From Amorphochlora amoebiformis (taxonomy: Eukaryota > Cercozoa > Chlorarachniophyceae), in the NCBI GenBank assembly GCA_054601695.1, contig BAAHQB010000012.1, forward strand, positions 1,302,001 to 1,366,000: a DNA stretch of 64,000 nucleotides, written 5' to 3'. Positions 1 through 29,196 of this stretch are shown here, one piece after another. The notes beneath the pieces were generated by a model that was given only the letters and a program-made list of their open reading frames with translations, made no database searches and was not told where the DNA came from. Numbering within the stretch: position 1 is the stretch's first letter; each line of letters opens with the position of its first letter. The translations under genes were made by a program, and so were the position numbers.

Positions 1-22
1 TATGTATATTTTTAACATATCT

Positions 23-69
<47 letters not shown>

Positions 70-143
70 CATATATATATGTATATATATTTTTGTATAT
101 ACGTGCATGTAATATTCTTGTATGTACTTAATTTGAATCTCAT

Positions 144-7120
<6,977 letters not shown>

Positions 7121-7575
7121 CTTGGGCTGTAACAGGAAAGAAAGCCATCAGTTATCACTCAGGAATCCATCTGATTTTCCACTAAAAACTCTGCGCTATA
7201 TTGTAATATTACCTTTCGTTTTTAGGTCTGGTATGCTCTGCTATGAAACAAGCCCGGTGTTGCAGGGAAGGGAATGAATGCAAGCAGACTCCCGCCTTTG
7301 TCGGGAGAGCGCTCAGCGAAAAGTTATTCCCCAGTATTGCACGGATATTTAGAAATTTCTTGAACATTCCGTACCCCTTGTGGGTATCCAATCAATTTGC
7401 CCAAATCGATCCGAAACGAAATTCGAAGAAGCAGTAAGTACCCCCCCATTGGGCCCCAATATTTCCAAAATATTTTTCGGGTGTGGCAGGTTCCGAAATT
7501 GGCCCAAACCACTCCAAAATTGCCCGTGGCACAGGCTCAATTTTCCGCACCTCCAACCACTGGCGCCCGTGAGAG
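7121..7575. promoter_or_regulatory. Divergent promoter region of HAUS3-like and HSF genes
   Basis: 455 bp between the two start codons, free of the AT repeats that fill the introns. It contains a perfect heat shock element at 7351-7370 and further GAA/TTC units near 7413-7430. A GTAAGT at 7435 followed by CAG near 7491 could be a 5' UTR intron of the HSF transcript; this is speculative. Confidence 0.7.
7351..7370. promoter_or_regulatory. Perfect four-unit heat shock element
   Basis: Four contiguous inverted 5-bp units: GAA 7352-7354, TTC 7357-7359, GAA 7362-7364, TTC 7367-7369, each with the required two-base spacing. This is the consensus site bound by HSF trimers. It lies 206 bp before the HSF ATG and 231 bp before the HAUS3-like ATG. 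Confidence 0.8.
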
Positions 7576-8460
7576 ATGTCGACCCCTCAAGTTAAATGGA
7601 CCTCCTCCCGCCCCTTGCGGGCTGTCCGCGAGGCTCGCGAGGCTCGCGAACTGAAATTACAAGAAGCAAACGACGATAATTCCGTCCGTTCGCATTCTGG
7701 AACCGAAGACACCGAGAACGAGTTCCCTTCGCTGGTTGGGAAAACGTACGATATGGTGGATGACCCTCGGACTGCCCATATTATTTGCTGGGCGGAGGAT
7801 GGCAACGGGTTCATAGTAAAGAATGCTGATGCCTTCTGCTCTAAGATTCTTCCTACCTACTTTCGCACAAAGAGATTCCGCTCGTTCGTCCGTAACTTGA
7901 ACATGTATGGATTCCGTAGCCGGAAACAGGCACAAGAAGGTGTCTATCGCTTCAAGCACCCTCAGTTCCGCCGTGGCAAGAAGAGCTACCTCTCCAAGAT
8001 TCGTAAAAAGACCACGCAGAAAAGTATGCTGACTGATCTCCGTGGCTCAATCAAGGAGCTGCGATCAAACTACGCGAAGCTCTCTCGCAGCCACGCTCGC
8101 CTGGAAGGAATACTGAACCAGATCACTCAAGTCCTGCCGCTCAGTCTGCTCCAAAACATGCAGCAACAACTCGGTCCAGCGGGCGTACAAAAGGCAATCC
8201 AAGCTGCTGTCAGCCCTGCTCCGTCCACCTCTTCGGCTTCTACTCCGCCCGACAACAGGATTGAGAGCCCAATCGCAAGCCCGCCCAGCACCGAAGCTGT
8301 CAAGCCTCCCCCCCTCCTCGGGCTCAATAGCTCGGGTGGCCTAGACCTTAAGTCTGCCAACGATAATCTCTTTGGCCCCGCAGTCTCTCCGCCGTTCAAC
8401 TTCGACGGGACACAATCTACATTTGGGTGGAACCTATTGAATCCTCAGGCGCTTGCTTGA
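7576..8460 (+). CDS. HSF: Heat shock transcription factor (HSF family), single exon
   Basis: 294 aa, one exon, ATG to TGA. The HSF DNA-binding domain covers residues 50-148: FPSLVGKTYDMVDD, IICWAEDGNGFIV, ILPTYFRTKRFRSFVRNLNM, then YGF and the wing up to YRFKHPQFRRGKK. The recognition helix reads SFVRNLNMYGF; the usual sequence is SFVRQLNMYGF. Residues about 150-200 form a heptad-like helical region suited to the HR-A/B trimerisation coil. From 213 the chain is Pro/Ser-rich and probably disordered, with an aromatic patch (FGWNLL) near the end that could be an activation motif. The N-terminal 49 residues are Arg/Glu-rich and not conserved. HSF proteins bind nGAAn repeats in the nucleus; the element at 7351 suggests autoregulation. 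It is the only intronless gene here. Confidence 0.96.
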   Translation: MSTPQVKWTSSRPLRAVREAREARELKLQEANDDNSVRSHSGTEDTENEFPSLVGKTYDMVDDPRTAHIICWAEDGNGFIVKNADAFCSKILPTYFRTKRFRSFVRNLNMYGFRSRKQAQEGVYRFKHPQFRRGKKSYLSKIRKKTTQKSMLTDLRGSIKELRSNYAKLSRSHARLEGILNQITQVLPLSLLQNMQQQLGPAGVQKAIQAAVSPAPSTSSASTPPDNRIESPIASPPSTEAVKPPPLLGLNSSGGLDLKSANDNLFGPAVSPPFNFDGTQSTFGWNLLNPQALA

Positions 8461-8983
8461 GTTGCCACACGCGACGTCGTCGATAGTCCTCGCGCTCTGG
8501 TCTTCTAAATCTTCGCTGTCGTCATCTTTTTCCTCCGCGCTCCTCTTCTCGCTCCGCTCTCTTGATATAAGTTAGCTCATACCAACTTTAGGGTTTGAGT
8601 TTTCATCACCCCGTACACTACTGATATAATGTCCGTTCTTTCTCCTCTCGCTCAACTGTATTCCTGCCGTGTGCCAAGCCTCGCGTCTTCAATCTGTGGA
8701 CGCTTTCACAAGCGGGCGTCCGTTCCCAATAGTATATCTCTGCCGGAGTAACATCCGAGTATTGATTTTTAATTTTGGCGTGGTTGTAAACCGCAATCTT
8801 TTGTTAATTGAATTTGCTGTACGTTGTGAATATTATCAGACTCTGTACAATTCATTCAAACCTTGACAATTTCTACATTTGATTATACAATTGTGTTTAT
8901 AATGCTAGACACATGTGTGCATACATGCATATACATACATATACACACACACATATATATATGTCTAGTATGTATATATATAT

Positions 8984-9021
<38 letters not shown>

Positions 9022-9108
9022 TATATATATACATATACATATCCAGCATATATCTAGATATGTCACATATATATATATATACACATATATATATATATAT
9101 ATGTCTGG

Positions 9109-9143
<35 letters not shown>

Positions 9144-9725
9144 TAGATATACATATCTTATAAATGTATGTACCATTACTAGCACATCATGCGGCCTACT
9201 AAGAATGTGTCAAACAAACACATTTTTAATGTTGTGTCACGTGATTGTAAATGCAATGGACATGATCATCTAGATCATGCTGCAGTGCTGAATCTAGTGT
9301 CCAGGTGGTAGTCGATGGTGATCATACTAATCCCGTACTTTGCCACAATCTAGACAATACTAGAGATTAGTATCAGATTTTTCCTAGTATCTAGATTAAA
9401 TATATCAGTGTATCTGGGCCATAATCTAGATAATAACTACTACATCTAGAATAAACTAGATAAATTCACGGTGCACTATTCAAACATTTATCTACGCAGT
9501 CTAAAGTTTAAACTGTAATTATAGTCATTCTATAATCATCTAGGGAATTATTTAGATTTTCGAATCGTACGAGAATAAATGTGTCCTAATCATATGCGTG
9601 ATACTATAGCTGTAGTGTGATATATTTATTCTTTATCAATTAATAGACCGTGACCTTAAGAATTGATGCGCAAGTTGGCATAATTGAAATTAAATGTTGA
9701 GCCAGTCACGCGGCTAAACTGTTCT
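8461..9725. other. Convergent 3' intergenic region (HSF/PRI2), CTAG-rich
   Basis: No gene seen. 8461-8880 has ordinary composition and probably includes the HSF 3' UTR. 8920-9160 is (TA)n with TCTAGATAT variants. 9170-9650 is a non-microsatellite stretch with about ten CTAG tetramers, many as ATCTAGAT, far above chance. Confidence 0.6.
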
Positions 9726-15746
<6,021 letters not shown>

Positions 15747-15899
15747 CGCGGGGGCGCCAAGCTATTTGGTTGGTGGCAGGTAGACCTCTAATAATGTAAT
15801 CAGGTTGGGAAGAACCTCTAATACTCAAAAATCTAATTTTTGAATCTTATCCACGCGCCGGAAAAAAGCCTTCGGATACGCGCGAAAACAGCGACGCCG
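15747..15899. promoter_or_regulatory. Putative divergent promoter of PRI2 and the kinase-like gene
   Basis: Short GC-richer interval upstream of the PRI2 start, containing the E2F-type site at 15880. A possible plus-strand first exon begins at 15900. If that exon is wrong the upstream region extends to about 16380 with no other gene seen. Confidence 0.5.
15880..15887 (-). promoter_or_regulatory. E2F-type site TTTCGCGC upstream of PRI2
   Basis: The minus strand reads TTTCGCGC, matching TTTSSCGC, 134 bp upstream of the PRI2 ATG. Primase genes are E2F/DP targets in animals and plants. One short motif is weak evidence by itself. Confidence 0.45.
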
Positions 15900-16375
15900 A
15901 TGCTGCCTCGCCGCAGCAGCTTGCCCCCTCCTCGCGTCCGCATAAAGGTTACGTTTTCATTGGGTTTCATCTTAATTTTGGAGCTTCTGATTGGATTTCT
16001 CAGGTTAAGGTGCCAAGTCAGATGAATTGCGGGCTGGAATACGTATGTGAGCTAAAGGGTAGGGTGCGCTTTTGGTCGATCATGGCAAGGAGATGGGCAG
16101 GGCTTAATTATTTAGGAGGGAGGATGAGCTAGGTGCGAGGCGGAGGTGGGGGGTTGAAATTGAGTGGATGAGTAAATACAGGCTGATGTTATTTTTATGA
16201 AGGTGACAGTAATGGCCTCTCCGAACGCTAGTTTGGAGAAGGTGAGCTCTTCAAGGGTTAGGAAGGGTCTTGGATTTAGGTTTGAGATTGGAGGAGGTTT
16301 GAGGTTAGTGCGTAGGCTTGGCTAATGAGCGTCATCAACAATTGTATTTTTAATACTATTTTTAGAAGTGTGAAT

Positions 16376-16422
<47 letters not shown>

Positions 16423-16484
16423 CTTACATATATACACATATACATATATGTATCTATTTATAAACATACATATGTATGTGTGTG

Positions 16485-16524
<40 letters not shown>

Positions 16525-16758
16525 TTGTAAGTGTATATATATATATATATACATATATATCACATGTAGAAATATATATGTATATGTAGAATATATAATA
16601 TATATGTAATATATATATATATGGGCATGTGGAACAGGTAAAGGAAGCTGTATTTAATAAATTTCGGGCGTCTAGTAAGAGGATTATCGAGGTAGTAGAC
16701 CTATTAAAAACAGCACTTTTGTTTTGATATAGGATCTACCTCAACTGTACATATATTA

Positions 16759-16828
<70 letters not shown>

Positions 16829-16921
16829 TATATTTATATATATGCAAATGTGCATATTTGAATTAAATTACATGTTACATTTAAGCATATTATTGATGAT
16901 ATATTTGTACCTATAATATAC

Positions 16922-16989
<68 letters not shown>

Positions 16990-17095
16990 ATATACATATA
17001 TATATTTATATATACATATATTTATATTGGTCGTGTATACATATGTGTGTGTATATAGTTTCATGTATATGTAATGTAATCTGATGATAATGCAC

Positions 17096-17139
<44 letters not shown>

Positions 17140-17308
17140 TATATATATATATTATATATATATAAATATATAAATATATATATATATAAACTACATACAA
17201 AATATATATATATATATATAGACACATACATGTTACATGTATTTATATATATATTATATATATATATATAAATTATATATATAAATTATTCGTAAATACG
17301 TTCATATA

Positions 17309-17346
<38 letters not shown>

Positions 17347-17568
17347 TTATATATATCTATATATTTATATATATATATAACATACGTATATGTAATATAC
17401 ATGTCTAAATACAAGTGTGCAAATCACATATATACATATATACATATATACATATACATATATATATACATATACATATATATATATAGATGTATTTATA
17501 TATACATGTACGTATATATGTGTATAAAGGTGTATGTGAGTCTATGTAGAAATATATGTGTAAATATA

Positions 17569-17634
<66 letters not shown>

Positions 17635-17714
17635 TATATATATATACATAATATATAAATAAATATACGTATGAATACATATATATTTATGATAATGCAA
17701 ATATACACATACAC

Positions 17715-17753
<39 letters not shown>

Positions 17754-17887
17754 TATAGGTATATATGTGTACATATATACATACATATACATATGTATTA
17801 TCTATTATATTAGAACCTGGACAGTTTGGATGCAAAACATTTTAGCTTACGAAAATGTAATGGATCGCCATTGGGAAGGGTATGTAC

Positions 17888-17927
<40 letters not shown>

Positions 17928-18016
17928 ATACATATATATATATATATGTATAAGAAATATATAATATGTACATACCCTCTCACACATATTATACATGTGT
18001 ATATATATTGTATATT

Positions 18017-18051
<35 letters not shown>

Positions 18052-18141
18052 GTATATATTTATGTTTTTACATATATATATATATATGTATATACATCTT
18101 AATATATATATATATATATATATATAATATACATACATATT

Positions 18142-18176
<35 letters not shown>

Positions 18177-18391
18177 TGTATATGTTTCATGAAAATATAT
18201 CATATATATTATATACGTTACATTTAAATATGTATATATATACATATGTATATATTAAAATATATACATGCATGCATATATATACATATATATATATATA
18301 CAGTATATGTATATATACATATATATTGATATACATATATATATATATGCATTACACGCGCGTTTATATATATATATACACATATACATAT

Positions 18392-18435
<44 letters not shown>

Positions 18436-18567
18436 CATATCTATATATATATATATATATATAATATATATATATACGTATATACATTATACGTAAATAG
18501 ATATTTATATATCTATATATTATATATATATATATACATTTGTACATGCACACCTTCGCACATGTAA

Positions 18568-18639
<72 letters not shown>

Positions 18640-18680
18640 ATATATATGAATATATATATATATAAACACACGCATGTATA

Positions 18681-18724
<44 letters not shown>

Positions 18725-19356
18725 ATATATATATATATATGTATATATGTGTATCTATCTATGTACATATATATATATATATATATAGGTTAAAGTAGTC
18801 TTGGAACTGGTAAATTGACTTATTCTGATCGTTCTATCCCTAACTCTTGCCCAAAATTATAAGTCACTAATCCTACTTGAATTTCCTTTAACACTGAACA
18901 AACACATATCCAGAATATAACAGTATATATATATATATATATATATATATTATGTAAATATGCATGTGTGTACATACATATAAAATGTTTATATATACGT
19001 GAGTATTTGTTTAAAAATATGTATGTATTATATTATGTGTGTTTTCAAGAATGATACAAATGTACATATATAATATATATATATACGCAATATATATGTA
19101 TATATATATGTAAATATACATATACCTGTATATATATATATATATATACATAAATATATAGATAATATGTATTTACTTGTATATTCATATTATATATATA
19201 ATATAAAAAGATATAGGTATAGATATACAGATACTTGCCAATTTATGTATTCGTGTAACACACACCCATGGTGATAAAATAGCTTAGGTCCAAGCTATAT
19301 CGAACGAAAGGAGAAATACAACTGCAGATGCTGGCCAAGAAGAGGGGCTCGCTGAA
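15900..19356 (+). other. Candidate 5' exons of the kinase-like gene
   Basis: Phase-compatible plus-strand exon candidates: 15900-15947 (ATG, MLPRRSSLPPPRVRIK), 16004-16042 (VKVPSQMNCGLEY), 16638-16691 ([18 protein letters not shown]), 16733-16746 (14 nt, DLPQ), 17825-17879 ([18 protein letters not shown]), 18789-18809 (VKVVLEL), and an exon from 19288 to about 19356 whose frame is ambiguous. Each has an AG acceptor and GT donor. No domain is recognised, and linkage to the kinase exons from 22211 is inference from strand and order. Confidence 0.35.
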
Positions 19357-22210
<2,854 letters not shown>

Positions 22211-22339
22211 ATACGAACAAGACGCCTTGGCCGGTTAGTTTCTAAACTTCATATGTATATAAATATACATACACAAACACACACACTCCCATATAATATA
22301 AATATATAAAATATATATATAGGCATTTTACATTCACAT

Positions 22340-22377
<38 letters not shown>

Positions 22378-22450
22378 CATGTATAAAATGTGTATGTGTG
22401 TATACATATAGTATATATATATTTCTACATATATATATATATATAGATAT

Positions 22451-22492
<42 letters not shown>

Positions 22493-23572
22493 TAATATGT
22501 ATACATATATATATATAAATACATTTTTATATACATATAGATATATATGTACAAATAGGTATACATATGTATATATATATGTACATTATAGTTGACGTAG
22601 CGGGAGTCCTGTCCAACCTACCGCTAGGACAAATGGTATGCGCGCACAGAGCATTCTAGAGATAGAAACTTCTTGAATCTTCGGGGAGCGTGACACCGCG
22701 TGACGTCATGTCTCGTCACCTAACAGTCTGAAGCCCCGTTACTACCGGTGTACCGGGTGGTACGGGGTAGTAGTGAAGGAGATGATCTCCAGCAATCTCG
22801 GGATCTCGAGCGACCTCCAGCATAAATCTGCTGACCAGTTTCTACACCTATTGATATCTGCTCATTGGGCCGCGCCTTCTCATGCTATTATGTTTGTTGT
22901 ACTAATACATATATATATATATATAAATAAATATATATATGTATATTTACAAATATGTATTTACATACTTTTATATATATATATATATATACATATATAT
23001 GTACATATACATATATATTCAGCGAGAAAATCGATCTTAAATCGGTGCGCATTATTGGAAGCATCTCAGATAACTCCCTGACATCCCTCCAGTAAAACAA
23101 CATAAAACTCTTTTCCCTTCTCTTTTCCTCTATCTCTCCACTCTCTCTTTCCCCCTGTCTCTTTCCCTCTATCTCTGCCTCTCTTTCTTCCTCTCTCCCT
23201 TTCCCTCTCTTCTCTCGCTCCTTTTCAATCTCCCTCTCCATTCTCGTCCTTTTTTCCTCACTATATTGCATCTTTCTATGTATGTCAGGTACGTACAGCA
23301 CAAGAAAACAGGGCTTTACTGCCTCTTGTCAGGCTGGGGTTAAGGATACGGTTAGGGTTAGGGCTAGTTTCACGGTTAGGGTTAAGTCTAGGTTAGGGTT
23401 AGTGTTAGGGCTATGGTTAGGCTTAGGGTTAAGTCTAGGGTTAGGGTTAGTGTTAGGGCTATGGTTAGGCTTAGAGTTTTTATGTATTGTACTCTCTACA
23501 TTGTACAATATATAGTAGACAATGCTAATAATAATACTAATAATGCTGATAGTGATGTAATAAATCGGTAAG

Positions 23573-23609
<37 letters not shown>

Positions 23610-23745
23610 TATATATATATATATATATATGCATATATATATATATAACAACAGAAAGAAAGTTCACAAGAGGTACGCTAAGCAAGCCAACCTGGCCCAA
23701 CAACTATCAGTTCTGGAGAAATCATCGTATGGCCCTAATCATATG

Positions 23746-23782
<37 letters not shown>

Positions 23783-23884
23783 TATATATATATATTATAT
23801 ATATATATATATGTATATATATATACATACATGTATATATATTCCCAAAAAATCATAGTATGAACCATAACCATTTTGAATTCG

Positions 23885-23931
<47 letters not shown>

Positions 23932-25317
23932 ATATATATATGTGTGTGTATAAATATAATATGTATAAACAAGTAATACAAGACAATATAATATATATAA
24001 TATAAATATAAATACACATACACCTAAGCCTAATCATAGTCTCCAACCCTAACCTCAATCCTAACCTCCTAACCCAACTCTAACGCTAACCCAAACCCTA
24101 ACCCTAACCTTAACCGTAGATCGAGCTCTATTCAACGCCTGTACGGCACCTTTGAAGACTCCAAACACCACTACCTTCTCCTTGAGGGTTAGGGTTAGGG
24201 TTAGGGTAAGGGTAAAGGTTAGGGTAAGGGTTAGGGTTAGGGTTAGGGTTAGGGTTAGGGTTAGGGCTAGGATCAGATTATTCAACACGTCTTCGTCCGA
24301 GGATCATGTTAGGGCTAGGTTTAGGGTTAGGGTTAAGGCTAGGGTAAGAGTTAGAGCTTGGGTCATGGTTAGGGCTAGGGTCAGGGTTGGGCTAGGGTTA
24401 GGGTTGGGCTAGGGCTAGGATCAGATTATTCAGCATTTCTTAGTCCAAGGACCATTGACTCGGTTAGGGCTAGGGTTAGGATCAGATTATCCAGTATGCC
24501 TTAGTCTGAGGACCATTGACTCCTCCACAATGTGGGGCTAGGTTAGGCTTAGTGTTAAGGCTAGAGTTAGAGTTAGAGCTAGGATTATGGTTAGGGCTAG
24601 GGTTTGGGTTGGGCTAGGGCTAGGATCACATTACTCAGCATGTCTTAGTCTGAAGACCATTCGGTTAGGCTAGGGTTATTATGGTTAAAGCTAGGGTTAG
24701 AGTTAGAGCTAGGGTTATGGTTAGGGCTAGGGTTAGGGTTGGCTAGGGGTAGGGTTAGGGTTAGGGCTAACGATTCCAACCCTAAACCCTGCCCAAAACC
24801 CCACCCTAACCCTAACCTTAACCTAGGCCTCCAAGGTGGTTATCTCGACAGGTTTCTCCCGAAGATTTCTGGGCAAATCTCCGAGCGTCTCGTGGCGTTT
24901 TACTGCGGTATGATTAGGGATTGGGTGGGGGTAAGGGTTGGATCAGATTATTCAGCATGTCTTAGTCCGAGGATCATTGACTCGGTAAGGGTTATAGTTA
25001 GGATCAGATTATTCAGCATGTCTTAGTCCTATTACCATTGACTCGGTTAGAGTTAGGGTTAGCGTTGTGTTTAGGGTTAGGATTAATAGGGTTAGGATTA
25101 ATGTATAACCCTATGCCAAGTCCTCAACCGGAGACCAATCTCAGCAAATATATCCCGTGCTCTGCACCACCTACATACATACGTTGGGGTGATGTATCTC
25201 GCACTCTGGTAACACTAATTGCAAGTGACCTTAACCCTAACTCCAACCCTAACCCTGGCCTTCAATTCAACATTGGTACTATTACTTCATGTATGTGTGT
25301 ATGTATACAGACATATG

Positions 25318-25356
<39 letters not shown>

Positions 25357-26067
25357 TTGTATATGCAAGGGTGACACCATGTTATATGTAAATATATATA
25401 TATATATATGTGTGTGTACATATATATATATATATATATTTATATAATCTTATGTGTATACATACAATATACATATACAGTATATATACACATAGATATA
25501 TATATGTGTGTATGACTCTCTACCTCTCTCTCACTCAATTTTATCTCTTCCCTATTCCCGTCTCTCCCCAACCCCAGCAACCATTGGCTCCGAACCTAAT
25601 CCCCAACTTAACGCACTCCTAACCCTAAGTCCTGAGAGTGTACTTCTAGACGCTAACGGATACCCAAAGCTCAGCGACGTATCAAGTATCCTAACCATAA
25701 CCCTAGCCCAAGCCTCAGCTCAAACCCTAGCCCTAGCTCTAACATAGACCTAGCGCTAGCCCTAAGCCTAGCCCACAGCCTGAACTTAACCCTAAAGCCA
25801 AATCGAGCCCTTCTGAATAACCTTGAATATCTAATGTATAGAGATTTGCTCAAACCTTAACCTTGACCTTAACCGTAATAATCCTAACCCTGACACGAAC
25901 CTAAGGTAATCCTGAGCCTACTTACAAGCCTAACATATAGGCTGCCTCTCCATTGAAGAGAAATCAGAGAAAGAGGTGTGAGTGTATGGCTTTCTAGTAT
26001 ATGTGCGGCTATATCAATATGTGTTGCGTAAAGGAATACAGATAAGTATGTATATGACTAAATTGTA

Positions 26068-26100
<33 letters not shown>

Positions 26101-26174
26101 GTCATTATGCGAATACATAATATGCAAATGTATTTGATAAATATACACTTTGAGTGTATCAATATGAGGTTAAG

Positions 26175-26255
<81 letters not shown>

Positions 26256-26581
26256 TGCGTATATTCACACACACGCACATACATTACACCAATCCACATA
26301 CATATATTCCACACATTCACATTCATACATTACACACATTCACATACATACATTACATATATTCACATACATAGTGTACACACACACACATACATCTTCG
26401 CCTGATTCAGTACCTGGACCCCTCTCACTACTGCCGTCGAATGGACTACGTTCCGCCAGAGGTATATTATAAAATATATATATATATGTGTATATGTGTG
26501 TATATATATACATATATATATTGATTTAGATATAAATATATATATTATATTATATATATATACAGAATATATATATTTATA

Positions 26582-26624
<43 letters not shown>

Positions 26625-26849
26625 ATATATATAATATGTATATTTATATGTATAAACATATATATATATATATATTATATATATATATATATATATACAA
26701 TATATATATATATATATATTTTATATATATCTCCTCTCCCTATTCTCTAATCTCTCTACCCCACCCTCTGTCTTTATCTCTCTCTTTCTACATATTAATA
26801 AAAATATATATGTATATATTACATATCTATGTCTGTTGGTGTGCGTACA

Positions 26850-26880
<31 letters not shown>

Positions 26881-27364
26881 ATATGTGTGCATATATATAT
26901 ATATAAATACTTATATAATGCACAAATTTCTGAGCTAACCCCCTATGTATGTAACATATATTACATCTAAAATATATATATATATAGTGATACATCCATA
27001 TCGATATACTCATACATAACTATTACACTTACAGGTTATACTAGGAGATCGCTGCGGGCCTCCGATTGACTGGTGGGCTTTAGGTATCTTCGCGTACGAG
27101 GTCAGCACAACCTAGCCCGCCCTAACCCTAACCCTAATCTTAAAATTACCTGAACTAACCCTAATTTGAATCTTAGTCCTGAGCCTTGGTAACTCTGGTC
27201 TTACTCATATCTGAAGGTGTACGTGGGAAAGACACCGTTTATAGCAGGGGAAAACGGGGGTAGAGGCGATAGTATTGATAGCAGTCATACTGTTGGTATG
27301 GATGAATTGTTGTTGCTGAGAATGTGTATGTGTGTATGTGTATGTGAATATGTATGTGTAAATG

Positions 27365-27437
<73 letters not shown>

Positions 27438-27905
27438 TGTACATATGTGTATGTACAGCATATGTATGTGTACACATTAATGTTTTGCACTTTACATATA
27501 TACATATATTATATGTACATATATATTACATATACAAATATTTACACATGTATATCTATATACATACATATACGTACACACATATCTAACACATATACAT
27601 ACATCCATCTGATTTCTTGCAACAGGAAAGGAAGGTGACGAGGTCGCTCTCTTCGACTTCTTCTCAACAGTCCTCCAAAAACCCGTCAAAATCCCCCAAT
27701 CGATGGGTTGTCCCGCCCCTGTCCCGTTCCCTTTTCGCTCCCTCCCCCTGTCACGTTCACGTTACGGCGTAACGCTTTCGTGTCACTCTGACGTGTCACC
27801 TGACCGTGTGGTTTTATATACGTGTGTATGAAAAGGGACAAAGCTTCAAGGGTTTGTGGACGATTTACTGGAAAAACATCAGGTTTGAGTGCGTTTTTCT
27901 GTATA

Positions 27906-27972
<67 letters not shown>

Positions 27973-28218
27973 GTATATAGATATATATATACATTGTATG
28001 CATTGTATGTATGTATATATATATATATATATATGTATATATGAAAATATATATATATATATACATATATATATGTATATCTGAAAAAAAATGTATATTC
28101 TTATTTGTAATATGTGTATAATATTTATATAGATAAATATATATACATATATATATAGCATATGTATATACGTATACATATATATATATATATGTATTGT
28201 GTGAAGATGTATATATAT

Positions 28219-28252
<34 letters not shown>

Positions 28253-28401
28253 CGTGTGTACAACATATATATATATAGATATATATATATTTATATATAT
28301 ACATGTTTGTACGTGATATTTGTGCTTGTGTGCGTGTGAAAACAGTGGATAATACCACATATATTTATATATAACATATATACATACATACATATACACA
28401 T

Positions 28402-28432
<31 letters not shown>

Positions 28433-29122
28433 CATATATATATATATTATACATATATATATATATATATTAACCCTAACCTTTAGCCCCCCCCAATACT
28501 AACCTAAATCGTAACCTTAACCGTAACCCTAACCATAATCCTGACCCAAATACTAACCCTCATAACCCTCACTATAGCCCTACACTGTGGAGGAGTCAAT
28601 GGTCCTCGGACTAAGACATGCTGAATAATCTGATCCTAACCCTTACCCTAACCCTAATGCTATCCTTAAACCTAACCCTAACCCCAACCCTAACCCAAAC
28701 CCTAAACCTAACCCTAACCTTTCCATCTGATCCTATCCTTTCCATAACCCTACCCTAACCCCTACCCTTACCCTAATGCTATCCAAAACCCTAACCCTAA
28801 GCCTAACCCTAACCCTAACCTTAACCCTAACCCTTACCCTAACCCTAATGCTACCCTTAACCCAACCCTAACCCTAACCCTAACCCTAGCCACTATAGCC
28901 CATACTATGGAGGAGTCAATGGTCTTCAGACTAAAACATGCTGAATAATCTGATCCTAACCCTAACCCTAAGACATGCTGAATAATTTGATCCTAACCCT
29001 AACCTTTCTATCTCATCCTAACCTTACCATAACCCTAACCCTAACCCTCCCTTACCCTAACCCTAATGCTATCCTTAACCCTAACCCAAACCCTAATTAT
29101 ACATACACACATATACATAAAA

Positions 29123-29196
<74 letters not shown>

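Noticed and set aside
23289-23346. Reading exon 23289 on to the TAA at 23344 as the end of a protein
   Set aside because: Using the donor at 23328 joins in phase to 23655 and yields the kinase segment [15 protein letters not shown]. Reading on would end the protein inside the N-lobe, in telomere-like sequence.
24152-24412. Val/Arg repeat open frames
   Set aside because: Translations of TTAGGG repeats. The same holds for the Leu/Thr frames at 24061-24288 and 29415-29813 and the Asn/Pro frames near 28975.
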